Of a DNA stretch of 64,000 nucleotides, positions 25,500 through 34,249 are shown in pieces. Under the pieces are notes generated by a model. It made no database searches. It saw only the letters and a program-made list of their open reading frames with translations, and had not been told where the DNA came from. The position numbers were made by a program, and so were the translations under genes. Source of the DNA: CAYYWP01 sp050176585 (GTDB taxonomy: Bacteria; Desulfobacterota; Binatia; HRBIN30; CADEER01); NCBI GenBank assembly GCA_050176585.1, contig JBFXHX010000017.1, positions 1-64,000 of the forward strand, written 5' to 3'. Position 1 is the first letter of the stretch. Every line of letters starts with the position of its first letter.

Positions 25500-26170
25500 C
25501 ATCACCTCCGCTTTATGCATAAATGGAGCGGCACGTATCGCGCGATTCCGCCAGTGTCAAGGGACAAGTGCCGTCAGCCGGTCGCGCGTACGTGAGTGGA
25601 GCTCCGCGCGCCGCTGCAGAAACGCAACGTGGCTGGCAGCCGTGCCCGAGTACGCGGGGCATGCGAGTCGACGACATTCTTGAACGCATTGAGTCTCTCT
25701 GCGCACACTCGTTCGTCTTGGAAAAGCCGCCAAGATTGCGGCCCTGACCGGCGTTGAGCGGCGTGATGGGCGTCGCCCTTTCCACGGCGCCGACGGCGAT
25801 CTCGGCACCGACCCGCACGTGCGCGATTACGCGACATTCAACGAATACGTCCACGGCGATACCGGACGGGGCCTCGGCGCGAGTTTCCAGGGCTGGACCC
25901 TGCTGGTGACACGCTGCCTCGGAGACCTCGCGCAAAGCCGCCAGTGATCGGGAGAGGCGCACAGATCGACGCACCCGCGTGACCCGTGCGTCGCGTGTAT
26001 CGTCAGCCATGCGCGAACACTCAGTCGCAGCCTGCGGAGTTGGCGACTGAATCTCCAGGGCTGTTCTCTTGCGCCGCCCGCGCTTGCACCGCGCAGCGCG
26101 CGCACATACGGTCAGCCCGTTGTCCGCGAGTCGGCACCATCGACCCGACTCGCCGCACGAAAGGAAGGCA
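25500..26170. other. Long intergenic region containing a gene remnant
   Basis: About 670 bases separate the secreted-protein gene from the NTF2-like gene. Its middle part (25690-25947) holds a plus-strand glycosidase remnant described separately. The rest shows no gene I can support. The final bases carry the GAAAGGAAGG ribosome-binding site of the gene at 26171. Confidence 0.6.
25690..25947 (+). pseudogene. Glycoside hydrolase (GH63 / six-hairpin type) C-terminal remnant
   Basis: The frame ending at the TGA 25945-25947 reads RRDGRRPFHGADGDLGTDPH and VRDYATFNEYVHGDTGRG, then LGASFQGWTLLV. This matches the C-terminal end of GH63-like glucosidases and related mannosylglycerate hydrolases (DPxWRDxxxFYEYFHGDxGxGLGASHQTGWT). 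There is no upstream catalytic domain and no start codon with a ribosome-binding site, and the HQTGWT motif is reduced to FQGWT. It is best read as the tail of a deleted gene. Confidence 0.5.
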
Positions 26171-26650
26171 ATGGCCAGCCGGAATTTGGAGGAACAGATC
26201 GCCCGCCTGAGCGCGATCGAAGACATCAAGCAGCTCAAAGCGCGCTACTGCGCCTACTGCGACGCACAGTACGACCCCGAGGGACTCGCGAGCTTGTTCG
26301 TCGAGGACGGGGTGTGGGACGGCGGCGAGACGTTCGGACGCTACGCGGGCCGGGACGCGATTCGGAATTTTTTCCAAAGCGTCTCCGGCGAACTGGTATT
26401 CGCCGCGCATCTGGTGCTGAACCCGATCATCACCGTGAACGGCAACACCGCGACCGGCCAGTGGCGCCTGATCATGCCGTGCACGGTGAAGAACGAGGCG
26501 GGTAAGCTCGAGGCGCGCTGGCTCCTCTCTGCGTATGACGAGGAGTATGTCGAGCGCGACGGACGCTGGTTGTTCAAAGAACTGCGCGTCACCCCGCAGT
26601 TCTACGCCGCCCACGAAACCGGGTGGGCCGAACAGACGGGCGGCAAGTGA
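26171..26650 (+). CDS. SnoaL/NTF2-like protein
   Basis: The 159-residue protein has the SnoaL-like (NTF2-fold) layout: an N-terminal helix IARLSAIEDIKQLKARYCAY, a DPEGLASLFVEDGVWDGG turn, RDAIRNFFQ, and beta strands ending in KELRVTPQFY. This fold includes ring-hydroxylating dioxygenase small subunits, dehydratases and polyketide cyclases. GAAAGGAAGG precedes the ATG at 26171. A second NTF2-like gene follows after 26 bases, so the two are probably co-transcribed and may form one heteromeric enzyme (inference). Confidence 0.8.
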   Translation: MASRNLEEQIARLSAIEDIKQLKARYCAYCDAQYDPEGLASLFVEDGVWDGGETFGRYAGRDAIRNFFQSVSGELVFAAHLVLNPIITVNGNTATGQWRLIMPCTVKNEAGKLEARWLLSAYDEEYVERDGRWLFKELRVTPQFYAAHETGWAEQTGGK

Positions 26651-26676
26651 GACCCGAGACGGGATCGGAGGACTGT

Positions 26677-27081
26677 ATGGCATCACAGGAACTAGAAGCG
26701 GCCTTCACGGCCTGGCGCGACGCGTTCAATCGCGGCGATCTGGACGGCGCCTATGCCGCCATGGACGAGGAAATGGTCATTTACGACGAGGACATTCCGT
26801 GGCGATTCGGCAAGAACGACTTCATCGACCATATCGCCTTTCACCTGCCGAACTGGGAGTCCTTTCAATGGGTGCCGCGCGAGCTGCGCTTTCAGACGCG
26901 CGGCGACACCGGGCTGGTCTCCGGGTTCGCGACGTTGCGCGGCAAACCGCGAGACGCGGGGTTCCGGCAGCGCTTCATGGGGTTCACGCAGACCTGGGTG
27001 CGCAGCGGCAGTAAGTGGTCGCTGCTCTGCTGGCACCAGGGGCCGCTGCACGGCCAGATCGACGGCGCTTCGCCGACGTGA
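26677..27081 (+). CDS. Second NTF2-like protein
   Basis: The 134-residue protein has the same fold class as its neighbour: AAFTAWRDAFNRGDLDGAYA, MVIYDEDIPWRFGKNDF and a C-terminal strand SKWSLLCWHQGPLHG. The ATG at 26677 follows GGAGGACTGT. The two proteins share little sequence beyond the fold. No catalytic residues can be assigned by eye. It ends just before a strong hairpin (27099-27124). Confidence 0.75.
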   Translation: MASQELEAAFTAWRDAFNRGDLDGAYAAMDEEMVIYDEDIPWRFGKNDFIDHIAFHLPNWESFQWVPRELRFQTRGDTGLVSGFATLRGKPRDAGFRQRFMGFTQTWVRSGSKWSLLCWHQGPLHGQIDGASPT

Positions 27082-27098
27082 AAAAGCCGGCACCCGCT

Positions 27099-27124
27099 CG
27101 GCCCCGGGGATTGCCCCGGGGCCG
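27099..27124. terminator. Strong GC hairpin between convergent genes
   Basis: A perfect ten-base stem GGCCCCGGGG / CCCCGGGGCC with the four-base loop ATTG, extended by one more C-G pair, lies 18 bases after the NTF2-like stop and before the end of the convergent DUF3237 gene. No T-run follows, so it may be a bidirectional, intrinsic-like terminator or only block exonucleases. Confidence 0.55.
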
Positions 27125-27234
27125 GCGGATGCCCGATGTACTCGCCCGCACGGGGAATGCCCGCGCCGGCGGCATGAAGGTCCGGGCCGGCGCTCCTCAG
27201 AGGAGTCGACCGTCGCCCGGCGAGACTGTTCGGC

Positions 27235-27690
27235 TCAGCCGCCGATGCATTCGAAGACGCGGTACTCCACCGCGTTCGGCACCGCGTGCCCTTCCCCCAC
27301 CGCCATCACGTTGTTGAGCCACGCGTAGCGCGGGTCGCCGGTCTCGAAGCGCGGTTGCGTCACCCAATGCGTATCGCCGTACTGGGTCGCCGGCCCGCCG
27401 GCGAGCGCGGCTTGCGTCTTCTCGTCGAAGACGATGATGCCCGGGTACTGCACGTAGATGTGCGCGCCGTCGTGGGTCTCGAAAACGCCGCGCACGTCCA
27501 GGCGGGCGACGCCCGCCGAGTCCAAGATGAGCCAGTCACCGCCACCGGTGAGGATCTTTCCACGCAGGCGCGGGCCTTCGAACGTGCCGCCGGTGATCTC
27601 GAAGAACATCCGATTGCCAATTGGGCCCATGCCCACCTCGACACCGGGTTTGAGCTGCGCTCGGTACGTAAGCAACAATTCGCATTTCAT
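27235..27690 (-). CDS. DUF3237-family protein
   Basis: The 151-residue protein matches DUF3237: N-terminal MKCELLLTYRAQL, GVEVGMGPIGNRMFFEITGG, the G-rich strand ILTGGGDWLILDSAGVARLD with DVRGVFETHDGAHIYVQYPG, and the terminal NNVMAVGEGHAVPNAVEYRV. The ATG at 27690 is preceded by GGAGGA. The family adopts a beta-barrel and is often near aromatic or steroid catabolic genes; the biochemical activity is unknown. It follows the amidase gene on the same strand after 76 bases. Confidence 0.8.
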   Translation of the reverse strand: MKCELLLTYRAQLKPGVEVGMGPIGNRMFFEITGGTFEGPRLRGKILTGGGDWLILDSAGVARLDVRGVFETHDGAHIYVQYPGIIVFDEKTQAALAGGPATQYGDTHWVTQPRFETGDPRYAWLNNVMAVGEGHAVPNAVEYRVFECIGG

Positions 27691-27766
27691 GCGGGGTCCT
27701 CCGTCGTGAATTGAGAAGTATGTGTTGGCTGTGGATCCGAAGATCGGCGAGGCGAACCGGGGCTCT

Positions 27767-29173
27767 CTACACCCGCGGTCGGCGCTTGTGCCAGTCGGTC
27801 GCGCGCTCGTAGGCCGCGCCGGCGCGGATGATCGTCGCTTCGTCCCCGTGTCGGCCGATGAACTGCATCGCGGTCGGCAGGCCCTCCGCGGTGAAACCAT
27901 TGGGCAACGTCAGGCTGGGCGCGCCGGTGTAGTTGAACGGAGCCGCGTAGTGCACGAGCGGCGCGAGCGCCTCCGGGGGCGCGACCTGCTGGGGCGGGAA
28001 CTCGGCCTGCAGCATCGGCGGCGCCGGCGTCGCCGGGCAGAGAAAGGTATCTACCTGGGTAAAGACGCGATCCAGGATCCCGCGCGTGGTCTGGCGCTGA
28101 CGCTCCCCACGGGCGTAATCGGCGGCGCTGACCTCGGCGCCATAGTCGAGCAGCGAGCGAAATACCGGACCGTACTCCGCTCTGCGGCTGGGGTAGAAGT
28201 GCTGGTGACCGACCAGCGCATCGACCGCGCAGGTCTTCATCCAGTACTCGCAGCAATCCGCCAGGCCGTCGGCCCGGACCTCGACGATCTCGGCACCCAG
28301 CCCGGCAAGTAGCTCGACCGCGCGAAACGCAGCTTCGGTCATGCGCGGGTCCGTATCGGTCGTGCAGTACTCCCGGTCGATGCCGATCCGAAGCCCCTTG
28401 ACCCCTTGCGCGAGGGCGGCTTCGTAATCCGCGCCCGGATCGCTGCGCGTCGTGGGATCGCGCTCATCCCACCCTTCCATCACCTGGAGCATCGCGGCCG
28501 CGTCCGCCACCGTGCGGGCCATCGGCCCGACGTGATCGAGGGTGTCGGCGAGCGGGAACACGCCGTAGCGGCTGACCTTCCCGAACGTGGGCTTGATGCC
28601 CACGATGCCGCACGCGCCCGAGGGGAAACGGATCGACCCGCCGGTGTCCGTGCCGATGGCGCCGAAGCACAGCCCCGCGGCCGTCGCCGCGCCGGACCCG
28701 CTGGAGGAAGCCCCGGCCCAGTAATCGAGATTCCACGGATTGCGCGGATACTCGTACTCCGGGTGGTATCCGTAGAGCGCGAACTCGGTGAGGTTCAGCT
28801 TCCCGAGCATCACCGCCCCGGCGGCTTCCAGCTTGGTGATCACGGTCGCGTCGACATCCGGTCGGAAGTCGCGCATGATCGTGGACGCGCACGTCGTCGG
28901 CACGCCCTTCTGGTGGACCAGATCCTTGATGCCGATCGGTATGCCGTGCAGCTTCCCGCGGTACCGGCCGGCGCGGATTTCCTGCTCGGCGTGCCGCGCC
29001 TGCGCGCGCGCGAGGTCAGCCGTGACCAACAGATAGCTGTACAGTTTGCCATCCAGCGCCGCGATGCGCGCGAGCATCGCTTCGGTCAGCTCGACCGGTG
29101 ACACCGCGCGGCTCGCGATGAGCTGCGCGACCTCCGTCAACGGGCGCATGCACAGTTCAGCAGACAGGACCAT
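27767..29173 (-). CDS. Amidase (amidase signature family)
   Basis: The 468-residue enzyme carries the triad regions Lys in IPIGIKDLVHQKGV (about residue 83), cis-Ser in WAGASSSGSGAATAAG (about 158) and nucleophile Ser in GTDTGGSIRFPSGACG (about 180). Its length and C-terminal FNYTGAPSLTLPNGF segment fit catabolic amidases and GatA-like proteins; no GatB/C genes are near. I start at the ATG ending at 29173, which has GAAGGAG before it. It diverges from the DHPON-hydrolase-like gene and precedes DUF3237, suggesting a small catabolic unit. Confidence 0.88.
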   Translation of the reverse strand: MVLSAELCMRPLTEVAQLIASRAVSPVELTEAMLARIAALDGKLYSYLLVTADLARAQARHAEQEIRAGRYRGKLHGIPIGIKDLVHQKGVPTTCASTIMRDFRPDVDATVITKLEAAGAVMLGKLNLTEFALYGYHPEYEYPRNPWNLDYWAGASSSGSGAATAAGLCFGAIGTDTGGSIRFPSGACGIVGIKPTFGKVSRYGVFPLADTLDHVGPMARTVADAAAMLQVMEGWDERDPTTRSDPGADYEAALAQGVKGLRIGIDREYCTTDTDPRMTEAAFRAVELLAGLGAEIVEVRADGLADCCEYWMKTCAVDALVGHQHFYPSRRAEYGPVFRSLLDYGAEVSAADYARGERQRQTTRGILDRVFTQVDTFLCPATPAPPMLQAEFPPQQVAPPEALAPLVHYAAPFNYTGAPSLTLPNGFTAEGLPTAMQFIGRHGDEATIIRAGAAYERATDWHKRRPRV

Positions 29174-29445
29174 CACCACTCCTTCCGGAAATTTCAGCGC
29201 GCCCATCTTGCCGGCAAGCGGGCACGCCGTCCAGCGAACGGCGTACGCCTGCCGCTCAGACGCCGGACCATGGTCAGTACCTGCCGCCGAAGAGCCGTGC
29301 GCGACCGCGCAGATGCGCGCGATCGCTTGCGCGCTCGGCGCGGCCGTCGGTACAAGCCGCACTGACGCAAATCGGCGCTCCGCGCTCGTTCATGCGCGCA
29401 CCTCGCGCGCGCCTGCCGCGGTGCGGTTCGAAGAGGGAGGCATGC

Positions 29446-30513
29446 ATGTCGAAGACGGTGATCGCCGAGATGATGCGCGCAAGCGAAGGCCGAATGCTCG
29501 GCGATGGGCTGCACTGGCCGGACATCCAGGAGGTCGTCGCGCGCTGTGAGACGTGGGACGACTGGTATCCGTCTTTCGCCGACATCGGCACCCGGTACGA
29601 GCGCCTGGCCGAGGCCGCGCTCGCGCGCGGGCACCGAATCTCGGGCGGCGAGCTGCTGTGGCGCGCCGCTATGAGCTACCACTACGCGCAGTGTTACGCG
29701 CACCATATGCCGGACCTGCGCGAGGAGGGTCAGCGCCAGAAGGTGAGCCTGTACGACCGCGCCGCGCCGCTGTTCTCTCCACCCGCCGAACGGATCGAGC
29801 TGCGCTTCGAAGGTTTCACGATTCCGGGCTACCTGCGCCTGCCCGACGGCCGGCGGCGCCCCCCGTGTGCGATCCTCATCGGCGGGCTCGAGAGCACCAA
29901 AGAGGAGAGTTACCTGTTCGAGAACATGTGCCTGGCGCGCGGCGTGGCGACCTTCGCGTTCGACGGCCCGGGCCAGGGGGAGATGTACTTCCAGACGCCG
30001 ATCCGCGGCGACTTCGAGCGCTTCACCAGCGCCGTAATTGACTACCTGGAGACGCGCTTCGAAATCGACGCCACGCGGCTCGGGGTGCTCGGCCGCAGCC
30101 TCGGCGGCCATTATGCGGCGAAGAGCGCCGCCGCCGATCGGCGGCTCAAGAGCTGCGTGTGCTGGGGAGCGCTGTACGAGCTCGACTCCTACTGGGACAC
30201 CATGCACTCCCTGGTGCGCGAAGCGTTCCGCTATTGCGCCGGACAGCCCACGCTCGAGGCGGGACGCAAGTATCTCAAGTGTATCGATCTACAGGGCTGG
30301 GCGGAGCGAATTGAAGCGCCGCTCTACATTCAGCACGGCGCGCAAGACGACCTGATCCCGGTGGGGCAGGCGGAGCGGCTCGCACGCGAGGCACGCCGCG
30401 CCGCGCGCGTGGTGACGCAGATCGAGCCCGAAGGCAACCACTGCTGCCACAACCTCTTCCACGTGACGCGCTATCAGATGGCCGACTTCCTCGCCGAAAC
30501 CCTCGGCGCCTGA
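29446..30513 (+). CDS. Alpha/beta hydrolase, 2,6-dihydroxypseudooxynicotine hydrolase-like
   Basis: The 355-residue protein has a helical N-terminal cap (about residues 1-115) and then the hydrolase core: CAILIGGLESTKEESY, FDGPGQGEM, nucleophile GVLGRSLGGHYAAKSA (about 215), acid in HGAQDDLIPVG and His in GNHCCHN. The GGLESTKEE and FDGPGQGE motifs are typical of the DHPON hydrolase group, which cleaves a C-C bond in nicotine breakdown by Arthrobacter; related enzymes act on polyketides. Substrate assignment is inference. GAGGGAGGC lies in front of the ATG. Confidence 0.82.
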   Translation: MSKTVIAEMMRASEGRMLGDGLHWPDIQEVVARCETWDDWYPSFADIGTRYERLAEAALARGHRISGGELLWRAAMSYHYAQCYAHHMPDLREEGQRQKVSLYDRAAPLFSPPAERIELRFEGFTIPGYLRLPDGRRRPPCAILIGGLESTKEESYLFENMCLARGVATFAFDGPGQGEMYFQTPIRGDFERFTSAVIDYLETRFEIDATRLGVLGRSLGGHYAAKSAAADRRLKSCVCWGALYELDSYWDTMHSLVREAFRYCAGQPTLEAGRKYLKCIDLQGWAERIEAPLYIQHGAQDDLIPVGQAERLAREARRAARVVTQIEPEGNHCCHNLFHVTRYQMADFLAETLGA

Positions 30514-30544
30514 CGCGCAGGCACGCGCGGCGGGCGCTGGAGGT

Positions 30545-30562
30545 GCCGTGCCGCAGCACGGC
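30545..30562. terminator. Hairpin between convergent genes
   Basis: The stem GCCGTGC / GCACGGC with loop CGCA lies between the hydrolase stop (30513) and the end of the convergent secreted-protein gene (30595). It lacks a T-run. It is a candidate bidirectional terminator. Confidence 0.35.
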
Positions 30563-30594
30563 CGGTCCAGCGGCACGCCGCGCGCGCTCTGAGA

Positions 30595-31788
30595 TCAGCG
30601 ACTCTGCGCCGAGTCGGCAGTGAGCATCAACGAAGACTCGTCGACCGCTTCGAAATCGGAACCGCGGACGCCGGTCTTGAGCTGGCGCAGCTCGTCATTG
30701 TTCCATCGCTCATCGGGCACGCCGCTGAGAAACCACGCCGAGCCGTTGTCGGCGAGGAACATGCCGTAGGTCTTCAGCGCGGTCAGAATCACCCGGTTGG
30801 CCGGCGAGAACCCCGAGATGTCGAAGCTCGCCTTCAAGCGGAAGCGCTGACCCATTGGCGGGCGCGTCGGCTCGGTCGACGACGAGGCGTAGTGCCGCGC
30901 CGGCCACACGTACTCTTTGCGCGTAGCCGGCGCCGTGAAACGCAGCGCGTGCTTGATCACCCCGGAAGCGACCTCGTCGTAGCGCACGAGTCCGGGGAGA
31001 ATCGGCAACCCAGCCGCGTCGGCAGAAGTCCACCCAGCCGGCCGTAAGGCGTTCGACCCGAGATCGAAGACCGCTCCGGAACCCGCCTCCCAACTGCCGT
31101 CACCGCGCGGAAACGCGTAGTACAGCTCGTACAGCGTGCAGCTCCCGGTCTCGACTACGAGTACGTGGCGATCGCCGGTGCTGCTGCTGCCCCCTTCGAT
31201 CGGTGCGTTGGCCGGAATCGGATACGGCCCCGGGTCGCTCTCGTCGCCATACCAGCTGAACAGAATCGGGACCTGCGGCTGCAAGCCCGGCACGCTGATG
31301 AACGGAATCCCGATCGGTCCGCCATTCCACAGGCCAGAGCCGAAATCCGGGTGCATACCGGTCGTCGCGCCAATGGTGTTCACGTACGCGTTCGAGCGCG
31401 CATCGACCGGCAGATGATCGATGCGCCGGTTCCACACGTTGTCGGCCGGGAACACGGCGCAGCCGCCGATGCTCGGCCCGGTGCCGCTGACCGGTGTGGC
31501 GGTCCGCGTGAAGGTGCGCGTCGGCGGCGCGGTCGCGGCGTTCGTCGGCACCGCAGTGCGAGTGGCGCTCGCTGTCGGTGGCGCGGCAATCGGCGTGCGG
31601 GTAGCGGTCGGCGGCACGGTGCGCGTCCGCGTCGGAGTGCGGGTCCGGGTACGGGTCGGTGAAGCGGTGCGGGTGAAGGTCGCCTTCCGCAGTCGCTTGA
31701 TCGTGGTCGCGCCATCGGCAGGCGAAGGCGCGGCCGCGAGCATGAGCAGCCCCGCAAGCAGGGCCGCCGTCGTTGCACTGTGCTGCAT
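30595..31788 (-). CDS. Secreted protein with Thr/Pro/Arg-rich linker and conserved unknown domain
   Basis: The 397-residue product begins with a signal peptide (MQHSATTAALLAGLLMLAAA, cleavage near residue 27). A low-complexity Thr/Pro/Arg region follows to about residue 105. The rest is one domain starting CAVFPADNVWNRRIDHLPVD, with GPYPIPANAPIEGG, RHVLVVETGSCTLYELYYAF and WPARHYASSSTEP; it recurs in secreted proteins of actinobacteria and other soil bacteria. No activity is known to me. The linker is the same type as in the protein at 4835-5923, pointing to a shared surface display or export style. Confidence 0.75.
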   Translation of the reverse strand: MQHSATTAALLAGLLMLAAAPSPADGATTIKRLRKATFTRTASPTRTRTRTPTRTRTVPPTATRTPIAAPPTASATRTAVPTNAATAPPTRTFTRTATPVSGTGPSIGGCAVFPADNVWNRRIDHLPVDARSNAYVNTIGATTGMHPDFGSGLWNGGPIGIPFISVPGLQPQVPILFSWYGDESDPGPYPIPANAPIEGGSSSTGDRHVLVVETGSCTLYELYYAFPRGDGSWEAGSGAVFDLGSNALRPAGWTSADAAGLPILPGLVRYDEVASGVIKHALRFTAPATRKEYVWPARHYASSSTEPTRPPMGQRFRLKASFDISGFSPANRVILTALKTYGMFLADNGSAWFLSGVPDERWNNDELRQLKTGVRGSDFEAVDESSLMLTADSAQSR

Positions 31789-32087
31789 CAAATCCCCCAA
31801 TTCTCGGCGGCGCTCCGCCGTCGAGAACTCACGGCTTCAAGAAGCATGCCCTATGAGCGCTCCCTCATGAGCGCTGCTTCGGCGCGCGCGCCCGCGGCGC
31901 GACCGCAATTCGCGTGTCGGGCCGTGGCGACGCCGTGCCGTTATGCCCCCCGGGCTCTACGGTCTGCGGGATGAGCAGCTTCGCCGCTTTCTGGCGTCCC
32001 TGACTGCGCTGGGTGGAGGAGCCGACAATTTCCACGGGAGGTGAACCCGGTGGCGCGCCTGCGCTATACGGTATTAGCTGAGGTGGT

Positions 32088-33302
32088 ATGCCCGGACTGG
32101 TCCCAATCGAACGCATCCGCAGTGCCCGCGAGCGCGCGGCAGGTGTGGTGAAGCCGACGCCGCTGGATCACAGCGAGACGTTCAGCGCCCTCTGCGGGCG
32201 TGAGATCTACCTGAAGCTCGAGAACCTGCAGAAGACCGGCTCGTTCAAAGTTCGCGGCGCGCTGAACAAAATCCAGAACCTGGATGAAGCGACGCGGCGC
32301 CGCGGGGTGATCACGGCGTCGGCGGGCAATCACGCACAGGGCGTGGCCTATGCCGCGCGCATAGCCGGTGTGCCGGTGACAGTCGTGATGCCTGAGTCCG
32401 CGTCGTTCAGCAAAGTTGCCGCGACCACGGGTTATGGCGCGCGCGTGCTGCTACACGGCCGCGACTATGGCGCCGCTTGCGCGCATGCGGTGGAGCTAGC
32501 GAGCGCGCAGGGCCTCGGATTCGTGCACGCGTTCGACGACGCGGACATTATCGCCGGGCAGGGCACGCTCGGCTTGGAGCTGCTGGAGCAGCTGCCCGAG
32601 GTCGACATCGTCGTGGTTCCCGTCGGCGGCGGAGGGTTGCTCGCCGGCGTGGTGAGCGCGCTGCGCGGCAGCGGCTCGAAGGCGCGGGTAGTCGCCGCGC
32701 AGGCGGCGGGCGCGAGCTCGCTGGCCAAGAGCCTCGCCACTGGACAGCGCGTGGAGCTGAGCGGGGTCGATACGATCGCGGATGGTCTCGCGACCCGCTC
32801 GATCGGCGAGCTGCCACTCGCCATCGCCGCCCCGGAGGTCGAGCTCGCGGTCGAGGTCTCCGACGCCGAGATCGCGGACGCCGTCATCCTCTTGCTCGAG
32901 CGCTCGAAGATGCTCGTCGAAGGGGCCGGTGCCGTGGGCGTCGCGGCGTGCCTGCGCCAGCGCGTACCTGCGGACGCGCGCAAGGTCGCCGTGCTGATCA
33001 CCGGCGGCAACATCGACATGAGCCTTCTCGACCGCATCATCAAGCTCGGATTGACTGAAGAGGGCCGCTTGTTCCGGTTCTCCACCCGCCTCGCGGACCG
33101 GCCCGGCGAGTTACAGCGCCTGGTGGGATGCGTGGGTGCCTGCGGCGCGAACATCCACCAGGTACATCACGAGCGCTCGCAACCCGGCCTCCCATTGACC
33201 CAGGCTTCGGTCACTCTCGAGCTCGAAACGCGCGGCCGCGAGCATGTGGGGGAGTTGCGGCGGGCGCTCGCCGAGGCGAATTTCGAAGTGCGCGAGCGCT
33301 GA
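32088..33302 (+). CDS. ilvA: Threonine ammonia-lyase (threonine dehydratase) with ACT domain
   Basis: The 404-residue PLP enzyme has the Schiff-base Lys in LQKTGSFKVRGALNKI (about residue 54), ASAGNHAQGVAYAA, the phosphate-binding loop VPVGGGGLLAGVVSAL and ITGGNIDM near 305. The last about 75 residues form an ACT-like domain (LADRPGELQRLVGCVGACGA). This corresponds to the shorter threonine dehydratase form with one ACT domain. It converts threonine to 2-oxobutyrate, for isoleucine synthesis or catabolism. GAGGTGGT precedes the ATG. It stands alone. Confidence 0.9.
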   Translation: MPGLVPIERIRSARERAAGVVKPTPLDHSETFSALCGREIYLKLENLQKTGSFKVRGALNKIQNLDEATRRRGVITASAGNHAQGVAYAARIAGVPVTVVMPESASFSKVAATTGYGARVLLHGRDYGAACAHAVELASAQGLGFVHAFDDADIIAGQGTLGLELLEQLPEVDIVVVPVGGGGLLAGVVSALRGSGSKARVVAAQAAGASSLAKSLATGQRVELSGVDTIADGLATRSIGELPLAIAAPEVELAVEVSDAEIADAVILLLERSKMLVEGAGAVGVAACLRQRVPADARKVAVLITGGNIDMSLLDRIIKLGLTEEGRLFRFSTRLADRPGELQRLVGCVGACGANIHQVHHERSQPGLPLTQASVTLELETRGREHVGELRRALAEANFEVRER

Positions 33303-33579
33303 GCCGCCCTGGGAGCCCAGCGGCGCCGTCGGCTCATGAGCAGCCGACGCGCCTGGTCAGTTGTCGCCTCGCGCCGGAGCGGGCGTGAAGCTGGCATCCG
33401 GGTCACCACGGTGCAGACCGGACCCTGCGGCCGCCGTTTCGCGCCCCACCGTCCGCCGCATCGGCTGGTGCCTCCCCGACGCGCTCGCGTATGATCCGCT
33501 GCTGCTGCGCCTAGCCGCGAGCGCAGCACAGATACGGCAAGCGTTCCGCGTCAGCTTTGCGCGGTCAGGAGCGCGCCAT

Positions 33580-34234
33580 ATGCACGAGTTCTATGATCGC
33601 ATCTCTGGACGGTCGGACACCGCGCGGGCGGAGCAGTTCAGTGATGGAGTGCTCGCAATCATCATCACTTTGCTGGTGCTCGACCTGCACCGCCACTGAG
33701 CCGGGCCGGCTGCGCGCCGCGCTGACCGCACAGTGGCCGACCTATATCGCCTATGTCACCTCGTATCTGTACGTCGGAGTGGTCTGGCTCAATCACAAGG
33801 CGGCGTTCAAACGTATCCGGGCGGCCGATCAATGGGTGCACTGGGCGAACTTCGGCGTGCTGTTCTCGACTGCGCTCCTCCCGTTTTCCACGGCGGTGAT
33901 CGCCAGCGCGGTGCAGGTCGGCGATCCCCGCGACGTGCAAACCGCCGTCGTATTGTATGCGGTGATTGGCGCGGTGCTCTGCGCGAGCTGGTACGCCTTC
34001 TTTCACTATCTCAGCCGCCACCCGGAGCTGGTGAAAGAGGACGTCCACGAGCGGTTCTTCGCGGGCGAGCGCACGCGCGCGTTGATAGGCGTGGGGCTGT
34101 ACGCAGCCGCCGGCGTGCTGGCGTTCATCGCCAGCCCGCCGGTGGCGCTGTTCATCTTCTTCGCGCTGGGCGTCTTCTACGGCATCACCAGCGAAGGTCT
34201 CGAGAAATTGCCGGTGCGCAGACGGCGCTCCTGA
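33580..34234 (+). pseudogene. TMEM175-family (DUF1211) potassium channel, frameshifted
   Basis: The first frame (33580-33699) has the family signature RAEQFSDGVLAIIITLLVLD and stops at the TGA 33697-33699. The second frame continues exactly where needed, from GAG at 33698, reading EPGRLRAALTAQWPTYIAYV and SYLYVGVVWLNHKAAFKRIR through to 34234. It keeps the remaining transmembrane segments of a TMEM175/DUF1211 channel. Removing the single T at 33697 would give one 217-residue protein of normal family length. Either a recent mutation or an assembly error is likely; the ATG has CAGGAGCGCG in front. Confidence 0.8.
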
Positions 34235-34249
34235 GCGCCGAGTTATCCC

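Noticed and set aside
33690..33700. Programmed +1 frameshift at CAC TGA in the TMEM175 gene
   Set aside because: The codon before the stop is not a slippery CTT as in prfB and there is no Shine-Dalgarno-like stimulator just upstream; mutation or assembly error is simpler.
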